60,908 nt of DNA from Christensenella sp. UBA2853 (GCA_002350845.1 DEFL01000020.1:21449-82356); one strand, 5' to 3'. Positions 52,123-60,908 are shown, numbered from the stretch's first letter. Notes: generated by a model not told the origin, from the sequence alone. A program made the numbers and translations.

Positions 52123-53880
52123 ATGAAAAAACTGTTTTCCCTGCTCCTCGTACTGGCCGTTGCGCTGAGCAGCGCCGGCGCAATGGGTGAGGCACTGCCT
52201 GCGCCTACACTGTTCACCCCCGGCACCTATGAAGCGGAAGCTCAGGGCTTCGGCGGCATGGTGCAGGTCAGCGTGACCGTGGCCGAAAATGAAATCACTG
52301 ATGTAGCCATCAAGGGCGACCTGGAAACCCCTGCCCTGGGCGGTGTGGCGGTGGAAACCATGGGCGAAGCCATTGTCAAGGCTCAGACGCCCAATGTGGA
52401 CGGCGTGTCCGGTGCCACCGTCACCAGCTCCGCAATCATTGCGGCTGCAACCCAGGCACTGGAAGCTGCCGGCGCGGATATTGCCGTGCTGGATGAATTC
52501 CGCCGGGATACCGAGGAAAACACGGTCCGGGAAGACAAAACCCTGGATACCGACATTGTGATTATCGGTGCAGGCGGCGCAGGCATGGCTGCTGCCATTA
52601 TGGTTCAGCAGGCCGGCAAGGACTTTGTGCTCCTTGAAAAAATGCCCTATGTGGGCGGCAACACCACCAAGGCCACGGGCGGCATGAACGCGGCCGAAAC
52701 CCATTACCAGAAAGAACAGGGCATTGAGGACAGCGTTGAGCTGTTTGCCGCCGACACCATGAAGGGCGGACACGATCTCAATGATCCCGCCCTGGTGCAG
52801 ACCCTCGCAGAACAGAGTGCCGGCGCAATCGAATGGCTGGACAGCATCGGTGCCGACCTGCCCAAGATCTCCTTCTCCGGCGGCGCATCCACCAACCGCA
52901 TCCATGCTCCGGCCGACGGCAGTGCTGTGGGCAACTATCTGGTGGACAAGTTCTCCGCGAAGCTCAAGGAACTCGGCGTGGAGATCATGCTGAACACCAA
53001 AGCCACTGAGCTGATCATGGAAGACGGAAAAATAGCCGGCGTGAAGGCGGAAAGCCAGGAAGCCAACTACACCATCCGCTGCAAGGCCGTGATCCTGGCA
53101 ACCGGCGGCTTCGGCGCCAATCTGGACATGATCGCCTCCTACCGTCCTGACCTGCAGGGCACGGTGACCACCAACGCCCCCGGCGCAACCGGCGACGGCA
53201 TTGTGATGGCCCAGGCAGTCGGTGCAGCACTTGTGGATATTGAGCAGATCCAGCTCCATCCGACCGTGGAACAGACCACCAGCATGCTCATCACCGAGTC
53301 TGTCCGCGGTGACGGCGCCATTCTGGTCAACCAGAAGGGTGAACGCTTTACCAACGAGCTGCTGACCCGTGACGCGGTGTCTGCTGCCGAACTCGCACAG
53401 GAAGGCCAGTACGCCTACATTATCTTTGACCAGAACCTGAGGAACAACCTGAAGGCAGTCGAAAAGTATGTCACCAACGGCCTGACCGTGCAGGGTGACA
53501 CCATTGAGGAACTGGCCGGCAAGCTGAACATTGAGCCTGAAGTGCTTGCAAAGACCCTGGCGGACTGGAACGAAGCTGTGGCACAGCAGAATGACGCACA
53601 GTTCGGCCGTACCACCGGCATGAACGCCAATCTGACCATGGCTCCCTTCTATGCCATCCAGATCGCTCCCGGTATTCATCACACCATGGGCGGCGTGAAG
53701 ATTGACACCAGCGCTGAAGTGATCAGCACGGAAGGCAATGTGATCCCCGGTCTGTTCGCAGCAGGTGAGGTGACCGGCGGCGTGCACGGCGGCAACCGTC
53801 TGGGCGGCAACGCTGTGGCGGATATCGTGATCTTCGGCCGCATTGCTGCTGACAGTGCTGTTGCTTACTGCGGCAAGTAA
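52123..53880 (+). CDS. Secreted FMN/FAD fumarate-reductase-like flavoprotein
   Basis: 585 residues with GGAGG six bases before the ATG. A signal peptide (LFSLLLVLAVALSSAGAMG) is followed by an FMN-binding domain (about 30-115) whose GVSGATVTS motif marks Thr101 as the likely FMN attachment site. The FAD domain begins DTDIVIIGAGGAGMAAA (Gly-rich loop near 149) and includes GGNTTKATGGMNA, TESVRGDGAILVNQKGERFTNE with candidate catalytic Arg395, PGIHHTMGGVKID and the end GGVHGGNRLGGNAVADIVIFGR. The family uses such enzymes outside the membrane to reduce fumarate, urocanate or other enoates as terminal electron acceptors. The acceptor here is unknown. Expression is probably set by the leader attenuator. 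Confidence 0.88.
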   Translation: MKKLFSLLLVLAVALSSAGAMGEALPAPTLFTPGTYEAEAQGFGGMVQVSVTVAENEITDVAIKGDLETPALGGVAVETMGEAIVKAQTPNVDGVSGATVTSSAIIAAATQALEAAGADIAVLDEFRRDTEENTVREDKTLDTDIVIIGAGGAGMAAAIMVQQAGKDFVLLEKMPYVGGNTTKATGGMNAAETHYQKEQGIEDSVELFAADTMKGGHDLNDPALVQTLAEQSAGAIEWLDSIGADLPKISFSGGASTNRIHAPADGSAVGNYLVDKFSAKLKELGVEIMLNTKATELIMEDGKIAGVKAESQEANYTIRCKAVILATGGFGANLDMIASYRPDLQGTVTTNAPGATGDGIVMAQAVGAALVDIEQIQLHPTVEQTTSMLITESVRGDGAILVNQKGERFTNELLTRDAVSAAELAQEGQYAYIIFDQNLRNNLKAVEKYVTNGLTVQGDTIEELAGKLNIEPEVLAKTLADWNEAVAQQNDAQFGRTTGMNANLTMAPFYAIQIAPGIHHTMGGVKIDTSAEVISTEGNVIPGLFAAGEVTGGVHGGNRLGGNAVADIVIFGRIAADSAVAYCGK

Positions 53881-53912
53881 TCCGGTTCTCTGGCGGTGAG
53901 TGCACCGTCAAC

Positions 53913-53943
53913 AAAGGAGAGGCTGTGTATGGCCTCTCCTTTT
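53913..53943 (+). terminator. Intrinsic terminator of the flavoprotein gene
   Basis: AAAGGAGAGGC pairs with GCCTCTCCTTT, ending in T residues. Confidence 0.8.
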
Positions 53944-53999
53944 CATATGTGATGTTCAAAAGTCTGACTGGTCCGTGCGTGCTGGCCCCGTCTCATGTG

Positions 54000-54899
54000 T
54001 CATCTGGGTTCGTGCTTTTTGAACCATTGGATGATCTCATTGATGACCCGTTCGCTTTCCGGAAGGTCCGGGCGAAGGACCGGGAATGCATGCTTCAGTT
54101 TGGGGTCGCTGCCCATATGCCGAAGAAAGTGCTCGACACCTTTGTTGCCCAGTTCACCGGCGAAATCCAGTGTGTAGCGTTCGAGCATATCTGCTTTACT
54201 GGTCACCAGATAGCAGGGGGGAATGGTATAAATGATCTCCGGATCCTCAGGATTGGTAAAACGGGCCATGCGGCGGCTCTTTTCATCCTTCCCGTAGAAT
54301 GACCTGGATAAGAAGCGTCCGGTAGAATCCTTTCGGGTTGTGTAGAACATGCCGCTGATCAGCCCCATGGCCCTGAAGTTCATGCGTGAAGGCTCATACC
54401 CGATTGCCTTTTGCAGAATCTCAGACTTCTTCATGGCCGCCACATACGTGGCCAGATACGCGCCGGCGCTTTCCGCGACCAGATAGATGCGGGTAAAGTC
54501 CACATCAAACTCAACAAGTTTTCTGCCCACGCAGTCCATCCCCGCGCACACATCGTCAAACTGTTCATATACCCGAACATCAGGAATCAGGCGGTATTCC
54601 AGAGAGCAGACGAGATAACCTCTGTGGGCAAGCTGTCTGCAGAAGCCGACAGAGGTATTCTTGTCTCCCATAATCAGGGCACCGCCGTGAATGTTGATGA
54701 TGACCGGAAATTCAGTTCCCGGGGCGGCAATGGGCTCAAAGATATCCATGAGCAGTTTCTTGCCGCTGCGATTTGTATAAGGAATGTCATGATATTCGCG
54801 CAGGCCGTCAGAGGGGATTTCACTGAGATTCTTCAGATCCAGTGAACGAGTCAGCTTGGCCTTGACAAGAGACAGAATGATATTTTCCGCTACACTCAT
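54000..54899 (-). CDS. Alpha/beta-hydrolase of the hormone-sensitive-lipase type
   Basis: 299 residues from MSVAENIILSLVKAK, with GGAGG seven bases upstream; codons before it are not credible. Oxyanion motif HGGA at 71-74, nucleophile Ser144 in AESAGAY, acid Asp237 in VTSKADMLE and His270 in KLKHAFPV. The phosphate- or ester-bearing substrate is unknown; members are carboxylesterases. It is cytoplasmic and transcribed alone from a promoter 44-72 bases upstream. Confidence 0.85.
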   Translation of the reverse strand: MSVAENIILSLVKAKLTRSLDLKNLSEIPSDGLREYHDIPYTNRSGKKLLMDIFEPIAAPGTEFPVIINIHGGALIMGDKNTSVGFCRQLAHRGYLVCSLEYRLIPDVRVYEQFDDVCAGMDCVGRKLVEFDVDFTRIYLVAESAGAYLATYVAAMKKSEILQKAIGYEPSRMNFRAMGLISGMFYTTRKDSTGRFLSRSFYGKDEKSRRMARFTNPEDPEIIYTIPPCYLVTSKADMLERYTLDFAGELGNKGVEHFLRHMGSDPKLKHAFPVLRPDLPESERVINEIIQWFKKHEPR

Positions 54900-54942
54900 A
54901 TGGCATCCTCCAGAAGAATATGATGTATGTGAACTGCTCCTG

Positions 54943-54971
54943 AGCATATATGAATTTGTCATATAAGTAAA
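54943..54971 (-). promoter_or_regulatory. Promoter of the alpha/beta-hydrolase gene
   Basis: Minus-strand TTTACT (54971-54966), a 17-base spacer and TATGCT (54948-54943). Confidence 0.5.
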
Positions 54972-55155
54972 GAGACTGCTGTTCATGCGGTGAGACCATT
55001 TCCATCCGGCTGTGCTCTGGAAAACCGGGGCCATGCGATCTGTATGCATCTCAATGAGAACAGAAGCGGCTCATCCGTATTCGCCGCTTCTATGAAAGAT
55101 GTCCTCTGACCATGCTGCTTTCTGCTTTTTCAGGCCTCAAAATCATCGTGTTCTC

Positions 55156-55397
55156 ATGGACTTGCATATCAGGGGCAAAGTGCAGTATCCTACAGCAAAA
55201 CAGGAACGAATGCTCTATGGAATCGATCGCTTCCAGGGTTTGAAAAGGACATCGGGTGCCGCTGCAGCGGAATGTCGGACGAAGAAAAGGCTCAGCTTCT
55301 TCCTGTCACATGCAGACAGGTGCTTCAGGAACGGTATGCAGTGATGGAAAAACGACTGTCAGGTCTGAAAGATTGCGGGGAAAAGAAGAATGAATGA
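55156..55397 (+). pseudogene. Possible frameshifted gene remnant
   Basis: One frame reads MDLHIRGKVQYPTAKQER and on to MLYGIDRFQG up to about 55240. From there a second frame reads GFEKDIGCRCSGMSDEEKAQ, then LLPVTCRQVLQERYAVMEKR, to a stop at 55397. Both read like one protein broken by a one-base shift. The second part could also be a real 41-residue protein starting at the ATG at 55272. It overlaps the next start (ATGAATGA), which suggests coupling. No family is recognised. Confidence 0.35.
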
Positions 55398-55785
55398 CCG
55401 TGAAGATCAGGAAAAACAGGAAACGGAAGAAACAGTGAAAGACGAAACAGAGAAGCATCCACAAATCAGTCTGACGGATGCGCTTGCTGCGTGCAGAGAG
55501 CAGAAAAGAACGAAACCACATTATATCGTGATCCCCCTGGATCCGGAGGCGAGAGCCTTTGCAGGCAGTGGAGAACTGCGGGAAAAGATTTTTGCTGCGA
55601 TGCGGGCTATGCTTGAAGAGCTTTCGAAACAGGAACGGAAGAAGCCGGAGAAACGGGAAGAAAAAGAGAAACAGAAGGATCTCCGGCAGGTTCGGCGCAC
55701 GGATTCAGTCAGAACAAATGGTATAACCCCTCCACACCATAACTTCCGGGTACATCCGCCGCGCAGAAGACGTTCACGGCGCTGA
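55390..55785 (+). CDS. Highly charged hypothetical protein
   Basis: 131 residues. The first 25 are acidic (DREDQEKQETEETVKDETEK). The middle contains a possible folded unit (KPHYIVIPLDPEARAFAGSGELREKIFAAMRAMLEELSKQ), and the tail is strongly basic (PPRRRRSRR). GGGG lies nine bases before the ATG. The start overlaps the end of the upstream remnant frame. The basic tail suggests nucleic-acid binding. No family is recognised. Confidence 0.5.
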   Translation: MNDREDQEKQETEETVKDETEKHPQISLTDALAACREQKRTKPHYIVIPLDPEARAFAGSGELREKIFAAMRAMLEELSKQERKKPEKREEKEKQKDLRQVRRTDSVRTNGITPPHHNFRVHPPRRRRSRR

Positions 55786-55875
55786 GTGGTCCGGAGCGGA
55801 AAAGACTGGAAAGATCCCCAGCACCTGCTGGCTGCGAAGGGACCAAAGAGAGAACAGCGGAAGGAGCTGCTGACA

Positions 55876-56298
55876 ATGAATGACAATCTGGAACGGTTTA
55901 AGAGTGCCCAGGCCTCCTCATACGACGGTGCACTGCGTGAAGTCAGGCGCGGACGCAAGACCAGCCACTGGATGTGGTACATTTTCCCGCAGGTCCGCGG
56001 ACTGGGGCGGAGCAGCACGGCAGATTTTTACGGGATCAGCGGGAAAGAGGAAGCCAGGGCCTATCTGGCAGACCCGGTGCTCGGAGCGCGCCTGAAGGAA
56101 ATCAGTGAGGCCCTGCTGGAACTGGAAGACAAAGACGCAGGGAAGATTTTCGGGTTTCCGGATGAGCTGAAACTCCGTTCCAGCATGACGCTGTTTGCGG
56201 AAGTGAGCGGACCGGACAGCGTGTTTCAGCAGGTCCTGGATGCGTATTACCATGGAAAAAAGGATGAACGGACACTTCAGATTCTCAGGAATGACTGA
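55876..56298 (+). CDS. DUF1810-family protein
   Basis: 140 residues from MNDNLERFKSAQASSYDGAL, with AAGGAG nine bases upstream; the longer frame adds 30 doubtful residues. The family signature is clear: LREVRRGRKTSHWMWYIFPQVRGLGRSSTADFYGI and KIFGFPDELKLRSSMTLFAEV. The family is widespread, small, cytoplasmic and of unknown function. Confidence 0.9.
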   Translation: MNDNLERFKSAQASSYDGALREVRRGRKTSHWMWYIFPQVRGLGRSSTADFYGISGKEEARAYLADPVLGARLKEISEALLELEDKDAGKIFGFPDELKLRSSMTLFAEVSGPDSVFQQVLDAYYHGKKDERTLQILRND

Positions 56299-56434
56299 CG
56301 TACACCGTGAAGCCGCGGCTGATCCGTTGAACAAAATGAAACAGGAAGCGTCTCTGTACCATTCGGGTATGGGCGGGCACTTCCTTTTTGTTTTCAGGTT
56401 TCCACATTCGGAGAAAGATTCGTCTGACTGGTTC

Positions 56435-56463
56435 TTGTTTCCCAAAACTGTTTTTGTTATGAT
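56435..56463 (+). promoter_or_regulatory. Promoter of the MacB/FtsX operon
   Basis: TTGTTT (56435-56440), a 17-base spacer and TATGAT (56458-56463). A leader of about 190 bases follows in which I see no further element. Confidence 0.6.
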
Positions 56464-56661
56464 AATGTATCACTCATCCGGCGGCCCGCTGCAAATTGCT
56501 TGGGTGAAAACGATACAGAAGAAGTCTGTGTCTGTGATTCCGGAATTGCGAGAGATGAAGACGGCGTTTTCAAAAAGGGACAGGGAAGCTGCCCTGCTCA
56601 GGAATGGCTCGGACTTTTCCACAGGATGACTGATGGGTTGAATGAACAGAAGGTGAAAACA

Positions 56662-57363
56662 GTGAGTTATATATCGTTTCAGGATGTCTGCCGGGATTAT
56701 GAGTCCGGGGATACGGTCGTTCACGCAGCCGATCATGTCTGCTTTGAAATTGAGCGCGGGGAAGTATGCATTATTCTCGGTCCCAGCGGAGCCGGGAAAA
56801 CAACCGTACTGAACCTGCTCGGCGGCATGGACAAGGCAACGAGCGGACGGATTCAGGTGGGGGACAAGGAAATCACCGGCATGCGCAGCCGGCAGCTGAC
56901 GGAGTACCGCCGGCTCGATGTGGGATTTGTTTTCCAGTTTTACAATCTCATGCCCAACCTCACGGCACTGGAAAACGTGGAACTGGCCCAGCAGGTCTGC
57001 CCGAATGCACTCAACCCGAGGGAAGTGCTCGAGCAGGTGGGGCTCAAGGAGAGAATGAACAATTTTCCCGCACAGCTTTCCGGCGGGGAACAGCAGCGCG
57101 TCTCGATAGCCAGGGCGCTGTGCAAAAACCCCGCCCTGCTGCTGTGCGATGAACCGACGGGTGCGCTTGACAGCAAAACGGGAGAACAGGTGCTTGGACT
57201 GCTCACGCGTCTGAGCCGTGACTTTCATACAACCGTTGTCATTATCACACACAATGCCAGCATTGCCCCGCTCGGCAACCGGCTGATCCGTCTGAAGAAC
57301 GGAAGCGTTGTGGAAATGACGCTTCAGGAGCATCCCGCGCATGTGGAGGACATCACATGGTAA
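56662..57363 (+). CDS. ABC transporter ATP-binding protein, MacB/LolD type
   Basis: 233 residues from a GTG (MSYISFQDVCRDYESGD) with GAAGGTG six bases upstream; in-frame starts further up lack a site. Walker A GPSGAGKTT near 42, Q-loop FVFQFYNLMPNLTALENV, signature LSGGEQQRVSIARAL, Walker B LLLCDEPTGALD and switch His VIITHN. The family drives FtsX-like permeases that work by mechanotransmission rather than classic transport. It overlaps the permease gene by seven bases. Confidence 0.92.
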   Translation: MSYISFQDVCRDYESGDTVVHAADHVCFEIERGEVCIILGPSGAGKTTVLNLLGGMDKATSGRIQVGDKEITGMRSRQLTEYRRLDVGFVFQFYNLMPNLTALENVELAQQVCPNALNPREVLEQVGLKERMNNFPAQLSGGEQQRVSIARALCKNPALLLCDEPTGALDSKTGEQVLGLLTRLSRDFHTTVVIITHNASIAPLGNRLIRLKNGSVVEMTLQEHPAHVEDITW

Positions 57364-59678
57364 AAGGGAAAAAGCCGATCCTGCACAGGAAACTGGTGCG
57401 GGACATGCAACAGAACTTCATGCAGTTCCTTGCCATGATGCTGCTGTGTGCGCTTGGAACCTGGGTGTTTACGGGACTGGATGCCAGCTGGAGGATGCAG
57501 GAGATCACCATTGAATCGTTCTTTCGGGATCAGAATCTGGCAGATTTCTGGGTGAACGGAGCCTATTTCTCCAGACAGGATCTTTCAAGAATCCGGCATA
57601 TCCGGGGCGTGAAGGAAGTGATTGCGCGCAGCAGCATGGAGTTTGACGTCGAAGACGTGGAAGGAAAAGTGACGGCGAGAGTTCATGCATATGACGGCGC
57701 CATGACCATCAACACCCCCTGCATCCGGGATGGAAGCATGCTGAATATGAGTGACCAGCGCGGGTGCATGGTCGAGGAACAGTTTGCCCAGGCGCAGGGC
57801 TGGAAAACCGGGGATCTGATCACGCTTTCCCTGGGCGGCGTCAGATATACCTTTGTGATCCGCGCGACCGTTCTCTCGCCGGAGTACCTGATGACGGCGA
57901 AGGATACGGCACCGGACCCGTCCGGGTTTGGTTTTATCCTCCTCTCCCTGCAGGCGCTGCCGCAGTATCCGATCAATGATATCCTGGTGGCTGTTGAAGA
58001 CGGCGCGGATGAGCGAAGCGTCGAGAAGGGGATCGAGGAGGTTGTGCCCGGGGCTGTCATTCTCTCGCAGAAGACCCATGGATCGACGGTTTCAGGCAGA
58101 AACTATGTCAATCTGTTTCAGAAGATGAGCTATATTTTCCCGGTGCTGGCCTATTTTGTGGCCGCGCTGATTGTCATCACGACACTCTCGAGAATGATGG
58201 ATTCCCAGCGCATACAGATGGGAACACTCAAGGCACTGGGTTACAGGAAGCAGCAGATCCGAAGGCATTACGTCTTTTACGCGGTCTATCCGTCTTTGCT
58301 GGGATCTGCGATCGGGATTGCAGCCGCCCAGGTGACGCTGCCGCAGATCCTGTGGATGATGGTGGCGGTCAATGTGCGCGTCCCGCGGGAAATCCTGGCG
58401 CCGATTTCGCCCATCTCCTGGGCGATGGCCGCCGCCGAAGTGGTTCTTTCCATCCTGATCTGCATCCGGAACATCAACCGCGCAGCGAAAGAGTCGACCG
58501 CGGACCTCCTCCGGCCCAAGCCGCCGAAATCCGGCGCGAGAATTCTCCTGGAGCGATGGAAATGGGTCTGGCGGCGGGTCTCCTTCAATATGAAGATGGT
58601 GATCCGGAATATCTTCCGGTCGAAGGGGCGCACCCTGCTCTCCATGGTGGGCATGCTGTTTTGCAACATGCTGATCATCTGCTCCTTCGGACTGCAGGAA
58701 TCCATTCCGTTTTTTATCCGCGAGCACTTTTATGAGACCATCACCTATGACGTCAGGGTCGATCTGAACACGGAAAAGAGCGGGCCGCTGGAAAGCTACA
58801 GGCACCGCATTGATGCCGGGACGGTGGACGGCGTCATGGAAACCAGCATCCGGCTGTGCACGGACAGCATGAGCAGGACCAGTCTTCTGACGGTTCTGCC
58901 GGAAGACCAGAGCGTGCTCAGACTCGGTGAGGACCATACGCTGCTGGAAATGCCCGACGAAGGACTGATGGTGACAGAAAAGCTGGCATCCATTATGGGC
59001 ATTCAGAGCGGAAGCACCGTGGAAATGTGGCTTCCCGGCGACGATCAGGCGGTGCGTGTGACGGTCCGGGGGATTGCCAGTTCCAATATCGGGCAGACGG
59101 CCTATATGAGCAGAAACGGATGGGAAAGGCTGCATAAAGGCGCATTCCGGCCCAATGCACTGCTCATCAAAGGTCTGACGCCGCTTGGGAAAAACCAGCT
59201 GGACAATATGGATGAGATCAATTCGTTCAAATACCCGGACAATCAGTTTCAGCAGACCATGCGCGTCATGGATTCTGCGACCGCGGCATTCTCGGTCCTG
59301 TCCCTTGTCGCCCTGGGACTGGCCTTCGTGATCTGCTACAATATGGGCCTTCTGAACTTTACCGAGAGAACAAGAGAATATGCAACGCTGAAGGTGCTGG
59401 GCTATCATCAGAAGGAGATCCGCCGGCTGATGCTGCATGAGAATTCCCTGGTTTCGGTATTCGGCGTGGCGGCAGGCATTGTGCCCGGGGTCATACTGGT
59501 GCGGATTATTCTGAAAATGTGCGAGTTTGATACCATGATTTTTGTCCCTCACGTGACGTACAGAACCATCCTGCTGTCGAGTGCGGTCACCTTTGCATTC
59601 ACCTGGTTTATCGAATGGCTTCTGACCCGGAAGGTCCGCGGCATCGATATGGTGGAAGCACTCAAGAGTGTTGAGTAA
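57357..59678 (+). CDS. FtsX-like ABC permease
   Basis: 773 residues with GGAGG seven bases before the ATG. An N-terminal helix (about 20-42) is followed by a 220-residue extracytoplasmic domain. Three helices come next (about 255-375, AYFVAALIVITTLSRMMDSQRIQMGTLKALGYRKQQIRRHYVFYAVYPSLLG), then another helix near 430, a second outer domain, and three last helices (about 640-765) with the repeat TREYATLKVLGYHQKEIRRLMLHEN. The two FtsX domains give ten helices or so, as in Gram-positive peptide-export or peptide-sensing permeases. It works with the ATPase upstream and the adaptor downstream. Confidence 0.9.
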   Translation: MVKGKKPILHRKLVRDMQQNFMQFLAMMLLCALGTWVFTGLDASWRMQEITIESFFRDQNLADFWVNGAYFSRQDLSRIRHIRGVKEVIARSSMEFDVEDVEGKVTARVHAYDGAMTINTPCIRDGSMLNMSDQRGCMVEEQFAQAQGWKTGDLITLSLGGVRYTFVIRATVLSPEYLMTAKDTAPDPSGFGFILLSLQALPQYPINDILVAVEDGADERSVEKGIEEVVPGAVILSQKTHGSTVSGRNYVNLFQKMSYIFPVLAYFVAALIVITTLSRMMDSQRIQMGTLKALGYRKQQIRRHYVFYAVYPSLLGSAIGIAAAQVTLPQILWMMVAVNVRVPREILAPISPISWAMAAAEVVLSILICIRNINRAAKESTADLLRPKPPKSGARILLERWKWVWRRVSFNMKMVIRNIFRSKGRTLLSMVGMLFCNMLIICSFGLQESIPFFIREHFYETITYDVRVDLNTEKSGPLESYRHRIDAGTVDGVMETSIRLCTDSMSRTSLLTVLPEDQSVLRLGEDHTLLEMPDEGLMVTEKLASIMGIQSGSTVEMWLPGDDQAVRVTVRGIASSNIGQTAYMSRNGWERLHKGAFRPNALLIKGLTPLGKNQLDNMDEINSFKYPDNQFQQTMRVMDSATAAFSVLSLVALGLAFVICYNMGLLNFTERTREYATLKVLGYHQKEIRRLMLHENSLVSVFGVAAGIVPGVILVRIILKMCEFDTMIFVPHVTYRTILLSSAVTFAFTWFIEWLLTRKVRGIDMVEALKSVE

Positions 59679-59694
59679 TATGGGAGTGAGAGAA

Positions 59695-60762
59695 ATGAAA
59701 AGAATTCCTGCTTTTCTGCTTATGACGGTCATGATGCTCTCTGTGGCAGCCGCCGCAGGGGCGGATCCGGACCTTTCCGACATGATCATTGCCAATGGTA
59801 CGCTGCAGGCCGCTGAGCATGTGGATATCACGGCCCCTTTCTCAGGGACGCTCAAACCGTTTTCTGTTGAAAGCGGGGATGTGGTGCATGCGGGGGATGA
59901 ACTGTTCAGTTTTCTTACCCAGAGCGTGTATGCTCCGGAAGACGGGGAGATCACGGCCGTGTTTGCACAGCCGGGGATGTATGCCACGTCTGTGATTGCG
60001 CAGTATGGCGCGCTGGGGGCTCTGGAACCGGTTCATCAGCAGATCATTCAGGCCAGCACAAACGGCGCGTACAATAAAAACAAAAACAGGGAAATCCACG
60101 TGGGTGAAACACTGTATTTCCGCACAACGGGCGGCACCAAGGAAGACGGGGAAGGCATTGTGCGGACGGTGCAGGGCGGCAACTTTGTGGTGGAGATTGT
60201 CAAAGGCACATTTGATTACAATGCCGTTCTGAACCTGTTCCGGAATGACGGCTATACGAATGAAAGCAAGGTCGGCACAGGCACTGTGCAGAGGAAAACC
60301 CCGGTCAGCCTGCTTGGGAGCGGACTGATTGAAACGGTGCTTGTCCAGAAGGGGGATACGGTCCATGCACAGGACCGGATCATGACCCTGCTTGCGCCGG
60401 ACGCGGATCCCGGTGCGACATCTACTATCTCTGCGCCTGCTGATGGCGTGATTTCCGTGATTCCCGTCAGTTCCGGGCAGCAGGTCTGGAAGGGTGCTTG
60501 GCTTGCGAGAATTGAACGGACCGATAAGATGGAAGTGGTCGCGGAAATCGACGAAATGGATCTTTCCAAAGTACTGGTCGGTGCAACACTGCCCATCACG
60601 TTCGATGTGGATCCGTCCAGAGTGATCTACGGGACGGTAACGGAAGTTTCCAGGTTGGGCATCACGAAGCAGAATGCGGCCTATTACCAGGCGCATCTGT
60701 CGGTTTCTGTGACCGATATCCCGATCGGTGCAAGTGCAGATGTATATCTTCCACGAAAGTAA
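59695..60762 (+). CDS. HlyD/RND-type adaptor (membrane-fusion-like) protein
   Basis: 355 residues from MKRIPAFLLMTVMMLSVAAAAGA, a signal peptide, with GGGAG seven bases upstream. Two biotinyl-lipoyl-like segments are seen (HVDITAPFSGTLKPFSVESGDVVHAGDELFSF and ISAPADGVISVIPVSSGQQVWKGAWLARI), then a beta-barrel (LVGATLPITFDVDPSRVIYGTVTEVSRLG). Such adaptors partner with MacB/FtsX pumps. The coiled-coil hairpin normally between the lipoyl halves is replaced by a short segment. It is the last gene of the operon. Confidence 0.85.
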   Translation: MKRIPAFLLMTVMMLSVAAAAGADPDLSDMIIANGTLQAAEHVDITAPFSGTLKPFSVESGDVVHAGDELFSFLTQSVYAPEDGEITAVFAQPGMYATSVIAQYGALGALEPVHQQIIQASTNGAYNKNKNREIHVGETLYFRTTGGTKEDGEGIVRTVQGGNFVVEIVKGTFDYNAVLNLFRNDGYTNESKVGTGTVQRKTPVSLLGSGLIETVLVQKGDTVHAQDRIMTLLAPDADPGATSTISAPADGVISVIPVSSGQQVWKGAWLARIERTDKMEVVAEIDEMDLSKVLVGATLPITFDVDPSRVIYGTVTEVSRLGITKQNAAYYQAHLSVSVTDIPIGASADVYLPRK

Positions 60763-60798
60763 CAGACAAATAAGGCGGCGAAGCAGAAGCGCAGAACA

Positions 60799-60846
60799 GC
60801 AGGCAGTCCGGCTGAATCACACCAGCCAGGCTGCCTGCTGTTTTTG
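60799..60846 (+). terminator. Intrinsic terminator of the MacB/FtsX/adaptor operon
   Basis: AGCAGGCAG pairs with CTGCCTGCT around a 25-base loop, followed by GTTTTTG. The last 60 bases of the window hold nothing I recognise. Confidence 0.8.
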
Positions 60847-60908
60847 CATGCTGAGCTACGGAACCATGTCCCGAAAGTCCATATTATTCATGTTATTTAG
60901 GCTCGGAC

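Noticed and set aside
60840..60908. tRNA-like text CCGTAGCTCAGC on the minus strand near the right edge
   Set aside because: The rest of a tRNA (anticodon and T-arm) is not present.
1..60908. CRISPR arrays, insertion sequences, integrases or attachment sites
   Set aside because: No regularly spaced repeats, transposase or integrase motifs, or flanking direct repeats were seen on either strand.

Overview
The window looks like chromosomal DNA of a GC-rich anaerobic Firmicute of the Clostridia. An uncultured gut or rumen Christensenellales/Aristaeellaceae-like lineage is my best guess. The basis is strong GGAGG ribosome-binding sites, sigma-A promoters with 17-bp spacers, several LplABC-type sugar importers, an AraC sensor-regulator of the YesN type, and many plant-polysaccharide functions. 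The lineage is inferred; no rRNA or tRNA gene was seen. The DNA is gene-dense with small operons and clear intrinsic terminators. I saw no phage, insertion sequence or CRISPR array.

Layout. 1-2 kb: end of a GH130 phosphorylase and a secreted GH43 arabinanase. 2-7 kb: a small accessory group made of an AAA+ ATPase with an RNA-polymerase alpha-CTD-like insert, a duplicated cysteine-peptidase-like protein, a membrane protein, an XRE regulator and a 62-residue protein. Three copies of a direct-repeat motif lie at promoters here. 7-19.5 kb: the most unusual part. Six leftward genes (four HAD hydrolases, a circularly permuted phosphoglycerate-mutase-like enzyme and a PfkB kinase) face a lacI-type gene, followed by a leftward operon for an Fbp/Afu-type ABC importer, a membrane protein and a fifth HAD. 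Near-identical 14-bp palindromes lie just downstream of all three promoters, so I infer one regulon that imports and processes a phosphorylated or phosphonate-like compound.

19.6-26.5 kb: an AraC-family sensor-regulator and an LplABC sugar importer with a sugar-phosphate isomerase-like protein. 26.6-40 kb: mostly single genes, including a secreted M4 protease, a YccF membrane protein, a TIM-barrel protein, a MATE exporter, a type-B carboxylesterase, a beta-propeller protein, a secreted zinc-ribbon protein, a MOSC protein, a metallophosphatase and a NADAR fusion. 40-51 kb: an IclR-controlled catabolic locus with paired perfect palindromic operators, a DapA/NanA-family aldolase, two sialidase-fold proteins, an LplBCA importer and a GH106-like hydrolase. 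51-54 kb: a small zinc-ribbon protein and a secreted FMN/FAD fumarate-reductase-like flavoprotein behind a leader with competing hairpins. 54-60.9 kb: an alpha/beta hydrolase, small proteins, and a MacB-type ATPase, FtsX permease and HlyD-like adaptor operon ending at a strong terminator.
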